A stretch of DNA of 11,459 nt from Alphaproteobacteria bacterium (lineage in GTDB: Bacteria > Pseudomonadota > Alphaproteobacteria > Elsterales > Elsteraceae). This document shows positions 7,541 to 11,459 of the stretch, piece by piece; the stretch's first letter is position 1; the number at the start of each line of letters is the position of its first letter. The translations under genes were made by a program, and so were the position numbers. The stretch is taken from the NCBI GenBank assembly GCA_013297545.1, contig JAAFHH010000061.1, forward strand, positions 1 to 11,459, written 5' to 3'. A model generated the notes under the pieces. It worked only from the letters and a program-made list of their open reading frames with translations, searched no databases and was not told where the DNA came from.

Positions 7541-8035
7541 ATGCCGCAAACCGGCCGCAGCATTGGAATTGTCGTCGCCAAGCGCCCAGGCATCAGCGAG
7601 TGGCAGGCTGAGATCTGGTCGACGCGCGCGGTCTTGCCGGACGCCCCGCCGATCCCGGCCTGGACGCGCCTGCCGTCCTTGCCAGAAGAAGAACTCTACT
7701 ATGCGGGTGAGCTTGGGCTTTCGCTGCATTCCGGCGACACCAGCCACTACCGCGATAACTTGGTCGGCACCCCCAGTGTCTGGGTGCAGATCCGCCCGAA
7801 CCCGGATGACGGCATCGAGCTGATCCACGCGACGGTCGACCCCTATGAGGGGGAATCGCTGGCGGACAGCTTAACCGATCGCCTGGATGCCGTGCCGATG
7901 CCAGCCGACATCGCCGCTTGGCTGGCAGAATTCGTGGCCGAACACCACGTCGAGCGGCCGTTCTTTAAGCGCCAACGCACGCGCCACGACCCGGACTCGC
8001 TGGGCCGGCGCAGCCGGGTCGGGGGCGAGGAATGA
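7541..8035 (+). CDS. DUF3305 domain-containing protein
   Basis: A 164-residue protein beginning MPQTGRSIGIVVAKRPGISE, where the basic VVAKRPG..EWQ.E.W segment is characteristic of DUF3305. The middle has EEELYYAGELGLSLHSGDTS (about 49-68) and SVWVQIRP (79-86), and the tail is strongly basic and polar (RPFFKRQRTRHDP). DUF3305 and DUF3306 are regularly adjacent in formate dehydrogenase loci of proteobacteria. A GTGAGGA ribosome-binding sequence, overlapping the DUF6352 stop, lies about 9 nt before the ATG. The stop overlaps the DUF3306 start (ATGA, 8032-8035), so the two are probably made in step and may bind each other; that is inference. No known activity. Confidence 0.88.
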   Translation: MPQTGRSIGIVVAKRPGISEWQAEIWSTRAVLPDAPPIPAWTRLPSLPEEELYYAGELGLSLHSGDTSHYRDNLVGTPSVWVQIRPNPDDGIELIHATVDPYEGESLADSLTDRLDAVPMPADIAAWLAEFVAEHHVERPFFKRQRTRHDPDSLGRRSRVGGEE

Positions 8036-8652
8036 GCGGCGAGGGGTTTCTTGGTCGCTGGTCCCGCCTCAAGGGTGGGGCGCGCCCGGTCGAGCCGGTG
8101 GAGCCGGCGCCCGCGGCCGCGGTGCCGGCCGCCCCCACCGATGAGGCGGAGATCGCAGCCAAGATCGCCAAGCTGCCGCGCATCGAGGATTTGAACCCGT
8201 TCAGCGATTTCCGCCAGTTCCTGCAGAGCTGGGTGCCGCAGCCGCTGCAGCAGGCGGCACTCCGGCGCCTGTGGCTGATTGACCCGGCGATCCGCGATTT
8301 CGTCGGGCCGGCGCGCGATTACAGCTTCAACTACAACATCCCGGGCGATGCGCCGGGCTATGGCGCGATTGGCCCGTGGGATGATGTCGCCGGCCAAGTC
8401 GCCCGCCTGTTTCGCGACGCAACACCCCCCGAGCCGCCGACCTTGGTGCAAGCCCCGCCGGCCGCAGGCGAGGCGCCAGACGAGCCAGAGGACGCCCCGC
8501 CGGTCGAAGAGCTGGCGGCACCCGCGGACAATAATGTTGCACTGCACAATGACGGTGCTCATGAGCCCGTGGCACCAGCCGCAGAGCTGACGCTGGCCGA
8601 GCCAGTATCCGTGCCAGTCAAACGCCGCCACGGCAGCGCAATCCCTTCTTAA
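8032..8652 (+). CDS. DUF3306 domain-containing protein
   Basis: A 206-residue protein with DUF3306 landmarks: FLGRWSRLKGG (6-16), LPRIEDLNPFSDFRQFLQSW (48-67), then VPQPLQQAALRRLWLIDPAI (68-87) and RDYSFNYNIPGD (94-105). The conserved part ends near residue 130. It is flanked by a Pro/Ala-rich linker near 17-36 and a long disordered, acidic Pro/Ala-rich tail (about 131-195). The protein closes with KRRHGSAIPS, a short basic ending also found in relatives, so the very C terminus may be a binding motif at the end of a flexible arm. There is no signal peptide. It is the last gene of the tightly coupled set; a 115-nt gap follows. The function is unknown; an accessory role for formate dehydrogenase is inferred from genomic association. 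Confidence 0.87.
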   Translation: MSGEGFLGRWSRLKGGARPVEPVEPAPAAAVPAAPTDEAEIAAKIAKLPRIEDLNPFSDFRQFLQSWVPQPLQQAALRRLWLIDPAIRDFVGPARDYSFNYNIPGDAPGYGAIGPWDDVAGQVARLFRDATPPEPPTLVQAPPAAGEAPDEPEDAPPVEELAAPADNNVALHNDGAHEPVAPAAELTLAEPVSVPVKRRHGSAIPS

Positions 8653-8671
8653 AACTGCGGACATAACGCCG

Positions 8672-8701
8672 TTGCGGGGCCAGGCCATAGGTGCTTACTA
8701 T
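8672..8701 (+). promoter_or_regulatory. Possible sigma-70-type promoter before the HTH-TorD gene
   Basis: TTGCGG (8672-8677) and TACTAT (8696-8701) are spaced by 18 nt and lie in the 115-nt gap after DUF3306. Both hexamers are imperfect. The position makes an internal promoter for the chaperone/FdhA genes plausible, but the match is weak and unproven. Confidence 0.25.
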
Positions 8702-8741
8702 GACCGCTGGGAGGCAGACCCGCGGCGTTGCTGTGGGTTTG

Positions 8742-8758
8742 TTGCGAATAAGTCGCAA
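8742..8758. promoter_or_regulatory. Perfect 6-5-6 inverted repeat upstream of the HTH-TorD start (operator-like)
   Basis: TTGCGA (8742-8747), a 5-nt spacer ATAAG, and TCGCAA (8753-8758) form an exact dyad ending 9 nt before the ATG at 8768. As DNA it could be an operator, for the HTH domain of the gene it precedes or for a Fur-like regulator: read as 7-1-7 it has one mismatch from a perfect palindrome. As RNA it could form a small hairpin next to the ribosome-binding region. The dyad is seen directly; the regulator is a guess. Confidence 0.5.
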
Positions 8759-8767
8759 AGACGGGCA

Positions 8768-9553
8768 ATGGCACGAGAGCACGGGCTAGAGACAGCGATC
8801 GCAGCAGCGGGGGGCATTGGTGCCTTGGCCCGGGCGCTTGGCGTCACGCAGCCCTCGGTGTCGACTTGGCGGCGCGTGCCGGCCGAACGGGTGCTGGCGG
8901 TGGAATCAGCAACCGGGGTGGCGCGCGGTGTGCTGCGCCCGGATCTCTACCCGGAAGATGGCCCGGCGGTAGCCGTTGAGGTCGACGAGATCGATCAAGT
9001 GCGCGCCCAGGAATACGGGCTGCTGGCCTTGCTGGTTGGCAAGGCGCCGACGGCCGAGGTGTTGCGCGCGATCGCTGGCCTGAAGGGCGACGCCTCGCCA
9101 CTCGGCATGGCGCATGTCGCACTGGCCGATGCGGCGCGGGCGGCATCGGTCGCGGACGTGCAGCGCGAACACTTCCAGCTGTTCATCGGCGTTGGCCGCG
9201 GCGAGTTGATGCCGTACGCGTCGTTCTACTTGACCGGGTTCTTGCACGAACGCCCGCTGGCGCGGGTGCGCGAAGACTTGTCAGCCCTTGGCATTGCGCG
9301 CGACGCAGCCGTGCCGGAACCCGAAGATCACTTGGCGCTGTTGTGCGAGGCGATGTCCGGCTTGGTCGCCGGCCACTTCGGCGATGAGACCGAACGCACC
9401 CAACGCTTTTTCGAACGCCATCTGCAGCCCTGGGCGGCGCGGTGCTTTGCAGACATGGAAACGGCTGAAACCGCCAACTTCTACCGCGCTGTCGGCACGG
9501 TAGGGCGGTTGTTTATGGACATTGAGGAACAGGCCTACGCGCTGGACGCGTGA
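8768..9553 (+). CDS. HTH (YdaS/Cro-like) - TorD chaperone fusion protein
   Basis: A 261-residue protein from ATG 8768. Residues 4-62 look like a YdaS/Cro-type helix-turn-helix: GGIGALARALGVTQPSVSTW (15-34), then RRVPAERVLAVESATGVARG and LRPDLYP. From about residue 70 it is a TorD/DmsD-type chaperone with the signature QLFIGVGRGELMPYASFYLT, FLHERPLARVREDL and the EPEDHLALL loop. TorD-family proteins bind Tat signal peptides and apo-molybdoenzymes and hold them until the cofactor is inserted; the client here is presumably FdhA downstream. The start is not clear-cut: the ribosome-binding sequence is weak (AAAGACGGG), and a TTG at 8672 would add 32 residues. The ATG is chosen because the HTH begins right after it and the upstream stretch looks non-coding. 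The fusion is contiguous, with no frame break. Confidence 0.88.
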   Translation: MAREHGLETAIAAAGGIGALARALGVTQPSVSTWRRVPAERVLAVESATGVARGVLRPDLYPEDGPAVAVEVDEIDQVRAQEYGLLALLVGKAPTAEVLRAIAGLKGDASPLGMAHVALADAARAASVADVQREHFQLFIGVGRGELMPYASFYLTGFLHERPLARVREDLSALGIARDAAVPEPEDHLALLCEAMSGLVAGHFGDETERTQRFFERHLQPWAARCFADMETAETANFYRAVGTVGRLFMDIEEQAYALDA

Positions 9554-9595
9554 GCGTCAAACAACCAGCAGCGCGTGAGCGTCGAACAACAAGCA
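9546..9595 (+). repeat. Two-copy 25-bp tandem repeat across the chaperone stop codon
   Basis: Units 9546-9570 and 9571-9595 differ at only a few positions. Both share GCGTGAGCGTC, then an AACAAC run and AGCA. The TGA stop of the chaperone (9551-9553) lies inside the first unit. A degenerate third unit may follow (9596-9606). The first unit also holds a 5-4-5 inverted repeat GACGC/GCGTC (9545-9558), which the second unit keeps only partly. Confidence 0.75.
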
Positions 9596-9617
9596 GTGCG
9601 GAAGCGCAACGATCCAC

Positions 9618-9623
9618 GGGAGG
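9618..9623 (+). promoter_or_regulatory. Ribosome-binding site of the small Tat protein
   Basis: GGGAGG, 7 nt before the ATG at 9631. It decides the start over a GTG at 9550 that would add 27 residues read through the tandem repeat. Confidence 0.7.
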
Positions 9624-9630
9624 ACACGTC

Positions 9631-9834
9631 ATGGACCAGTCGAACGACACGACCACCGAGCGCCGCAGCGTGCTGAAGGGTGTCGGTATTGCGGGTGCCG
9701 CAGCCGCGGTCGCCGTGGTGGCTCCCCCGCTTGCGGGTGATGCGCTGGCGACCGAGAACCGCGCCGATCAGCGCAAGGCGCGCTACCGGGAAACCGATCA
9801 TGTCAAAGCGTTTTACCGCACCAACCGCTACTAG
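9631..9834 (+). CDS. Formate dehydrogenase region Tat-signal small protein
   Basis: A 67-residue protein that fits the family described as formate dehydrogenase region TAT target (TIGR02811, from memory). It has a twin-arginine motif ERRSVLKG (10-17), a hydrophobic Ala-rich segment (about 18-36), and a possible cleavage region around DALATE (37-42). A short, highly charged tail ends HVKAFYRTNRY, conserved in this family. If the signal is cleaved, only about 25 residues remain in the periplasm; if not, it is a Tat-targeted membrane peptide. It sits directly upstream of fdhA (17 nt between stop and start), and relatives hold the same place, so it is probably a small subunit or assembly partner of the enzyme. 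The biochemical function is not established as far as I know. Confidence 0.88.
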   Translation: MDQSNDTTTERRSVLKGVGIAGAAAAVAVVAPPLAGDALATENRADQRKARYRETDHVKAFYRTNRY

Positions 9835-9840
9835 GTCGTA

Positions 9841-9850
9841 AGGGGGGAAG
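9841..9850 (+). promoter_or_regulatory. Ribosome-binding site of fdhA
   Basis: AGGGGGGAAG one nucleotide before the ATG at 9852 gives a strong purine-rich Shine-Dalgarno sequence, with the core several nt upstream of the start. It supports high translation of the catalytic subunit. Confidence 0.65.
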
Positions 9851-9851
9851 C

Positions 9852-11459
9852 ATGCTTATCAAGCGTTCCGCGGGCACCTCAGCCCGCAGCAAGCTCCAAG
9901 CCTTGGCCGGTGGTCTCGCGGCTGGAGTGCTCGATCGCCGGACGTTCCTGCGCCGCTCCGGCGTCGCGGCGGGCGGTTTGGCCGCGATCGGTGCCATCAA
10001 GCTCGGTGCCATGAAGAAGGCCGAAGCCGGCCCGATGCGGCCCGGCATTCCAGTGCAGCTGCGCAAGAACATCTGCACCCACTGCTCGGTCGGCTGCACG
10101 GTGATCGCCGAAGTCCAGAACGGTGTGTGGGTTGGTCAAGAGCCGGCGTGGGACAGCCCGATCAACCGCGGCACGCACTGCGCCAAGGGGGCGTCGGTGC
10201 GCGAACTGGTGCACGGCGATCGTCGTCTGAAGTACCCGATGAAGCTGGTCGGCGGTCAGTGGACCCGGATCAGCTGGGATCAGGCGATCACTGAAATCGG
10301 CGACAAGATGAACGCCATTCGCGAAAAGAACGGCGCTGACTCAGTGTTCATGCTGGGCTCGGCCAAGTTCTCGAACGAAGGTGCGTATCTGTTCCGCAAG
10401 TTTGCGGCGTTCTGGGGCACCAACTCGGTCGACCACCAGGCCAGGATCTGCCACTCGACCACGGTTGCCGGTGTCGCGAACACCTGGGGCTATGGCGCGC
10501 AGACCAACAGCTACAACGACATCCGCAATTCCAAGACCATCATGATCATGGGCGGTAACCCCGCCGAAGCGCACCCGGTGTCCTTGCAGCACGTGCTGAC
10601 GGGTAAGGAAATCAACCGCGCCAACATGATCGTGATCGACCCGCGCATGACCCGCACGGCGGCGCACGCAACCGAATACGTCCGCATCCGACCGGGCACC
10701 GACATCCCGGTGATCTGGGGCATGCTGCACCACATCTTCGCCAATGGCTGGGAAGATAAAGACTTCATTGCCAAGCGCGTCCACGGCATGGAAGACGTGC
10801 GCAAGGAAGTCGAAAAGTGGACGCCGGACGAAGTGGAACGGGTGACCGGCGTGCCGGGCGCGCAGTTGCGCAAGGTCGCTGAAACCTTCGCGAAGGAAAA
10901 GCCAGCCACGCTGGTCTGGTGCATGGGTGCGACGCAAAAGACCGTTGGCACCGCCAACGTCCGCGCGTTCTGTACGCTGTTGCTGGCGACCGGCAATGTC
11001 GGCTCGGACGGCACGGGTGCCAACATCTTCCGCGGCCACTGCAATGTGCAGGGTGCAACGGACCTTGGCCTCGACGTCACCACTCTGCCGCTCTACTACG
11101 GGCTGGTCGAAGGCGGTTGGCGCCACTGGAGCCGGGTCTGGGAAGTCGATTACGACTGGTTCCAAGCGCGCTTCGACGAAGTGCCAGCGAAGGCAGGCCG
11201 CCCGGCGCGCACCCGCAAGCAGAATATGGAAACCTCGGGCATCACGACCACGCGCTGGTTTGACGCCGTGCTGCAACCGGCCGAACAGGTCGACCAGCGC
11301 GACAACATCAAGGGCATGGTGGTGTTCGGCCACGGCGGCAACACCGTGACCCGCATGCCGGAAGTGCAAAAGGGCCTGGAAGCACTTGAACTTCTGGTGG
11401 TCGCCGATCCGCACCCGACCACGTTCGCCGTGCTGGGCGATCGCAAGGAGAACACCTAC
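9852..11459 (+). CDS. fdhA: Formate dehydrogenase alpha (catalytic) subunit, Tat-exported, 3' truncated by window edge
   Basis: The first 536 codons of a molybdopterin (Mo or W bis-MGD) oxidoreductase that oxidises formate to CO2, probably on the periplasmic side. The frame is open to the right edge; relatives are about 900-1000 residues, so roughly 400 or more are missing. An unusually long n-region precedes the Tat motif DRRTFLRRSG (28-37) and a hydrophobic stretch, with likely cleavage near KKAEA-G (55-60). The 4Fe-4S ligands are C75, C78, C82 and C110, with the electron-relay K112. The active site is HQARICHSTTVAGV, with Cys200 (TGC, 10449-10451) where selenoenzymes have selenocysteine, and the adjacent H201. 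Later motifs GGNPAEAHPV, IDPRMTRTAAHA, GNVGSDGTGANIFRGHCNVQGA and FGHGGN match FDH-N/FDH-O-type enzymes. It lies 17 nt after the small Tat protein; the beta and gamma subunits are expected just downstream. Confidence 0.95.
   Translation, partial: MLIKRSAGTSARSKLQALAGGLAAGVLDRRTFLRRSGVAAGGLAAIGAIKLGAMKKAEAGPMRPGIPVQLRKNICTHCSVGCTVIAEVQNGVWVGQEPAWDSPINRGTHCAKGASVRELVHGDRRLKYPMKLVGGQWTRISWDQAITEIGDKMNAIREKNGADSVFMLGSAKFSNEGAYLFRKFAAFWGTNSVDHQARICHSTTVAGVANTWGYGAQTNSYNDIRNSKTIMIMGGNPAEAHPVSLQHVLTGKEINRANMIVIDPRMTRTAAHATEYVRIRPGTDIPVIWGMLHHIFANGWEDKDFIAKRVHGMEDVRKEVEKWTPDEVERVTGVPGAQLRKVAETFAKEKPATLVWCMGATQKTVGTANVRAFCTLLLATGNVGSDGTGANIFRGHCNVQGATDLGLDVTTLPLYYGLVEGGWRHWSRVWEVDYDWFQARFDEVPAKAGRPARTRKQNMETSGITTTRWFDAVLQPAEQVDQRDNIKGMVVFGHGGNTVTRMPEVQKGLEALELLVVADPHPTTFAVLGDRKENTY

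Noticed and set aside
6347..7828. Minus-strand open frame of 493 codons opposite DUF6352 and its neighbours
   Set aside because: It crosses several well-supported, coupled plus-strand genes, resembles no family I know and has shadow-like composition.
7843..8688. Minus-strand open frame of 281 codons opposite DUF3305/DUF3306
   Set aside because: It overlaps two recognised families in full and shows no domain of its own.
8672..8767. N-terminal extension of the HTH-TorD protein from TTG 8672
   Set aside because: No ribosome-binding site precedes the TTG, the 32 extra residues (Cys/Arg-rich) look non-coding, and the stretch holds the dyad and a possible promoter.
9546..9606. Tandem repeat considered as a CRISPR remnant or attachment site
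   Set aside because: The units are directly adjacent with no spacers, and there are no cas or integrase genes nearby.
10341..11414. Minus-strand open frame of 357 codons opposite fdhA
   Set aside because: Antisense to the strongly conserved catalytic subunit; His/Asp/Val/Arg-rich shadow with no ribosome-binding site noted.

Overview
The window is GC-rich, densely coded DNA from a bacterium, most probably an alphaproteobacterium of Rhodospirillales type. Two things point there: the FtsK sequence has the alphaproteobacterial form of the motor domain, with an insert before Walker B, and the formate dehydrogenase neighbourhood carries accessory families (DUF6505, DUF6352, DUF3305, DUF3306) that I know mainly from that class. 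The placement comes from remembered family features, not from a database search.

Layout. (1) Positions 2-1963 (+) hold the C-terminal part of the DNA translocase FtsK, cut by the left edge. (2) Positions 1999-3116 (+) hold two tandem single-domain PAS proteins of the PAS_5 type, about 62% identical to each other by an ungapped hand alignment. (3) Positions 3113-5143 (-) hold a large multi-cluster 4Fe-4S protein. It converges on the second PAS gene so closely that their stop codons overlap. (4) From 5257 rightward (+) runs a formate dehydrogenase locus: a biotin/lipoate-ligase-like protein, DUF6505, DUF6352, DUF3305 and DUF3306, all overlapping or 12 nt apart; then a 115-nt gap; a HTH-TorD fusion chaperone; a tiny Tat-signal protein; and the catalytic alpha subunit of a periplasmic formate dehydrogenase, cut by the right edge.

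How the genes fit together. FdhA has a Tat signal, a 4Fe-4S motif and a molybdenum/tungsten-bis-MGD active site with cysteine in place of selenocysteine, so it should be folded and loaded in the cytoplasm and exported. The TorD-type protein is the expected cofactor-loading and Tat proofreading chaperone, and the small Tat protein the expected partner peptide. The Fe-S protein and the ligase/DUF cassette are conserved companions of unknown biochemical role, possibly in maturation or in electron transfer. The beta and gamma subunits should lie beyond the right edge.

The points most worth following up are the fusion of a YdaS/Cro-like DNA-binding domain to a TorD chaperone, with a perfect 6-5-6 inverted repeat (8742-8758) just upstream of its start codon; the translationally coupled cassette of uncharacterised proteins; and a 25-bp tandem duplication across the chaperone stop codon. 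No RNA genes, insertion sequences, CRISPR arrays or convincing intrinsic terminators were seen, and no stretch over 300 bases lacks a gene.
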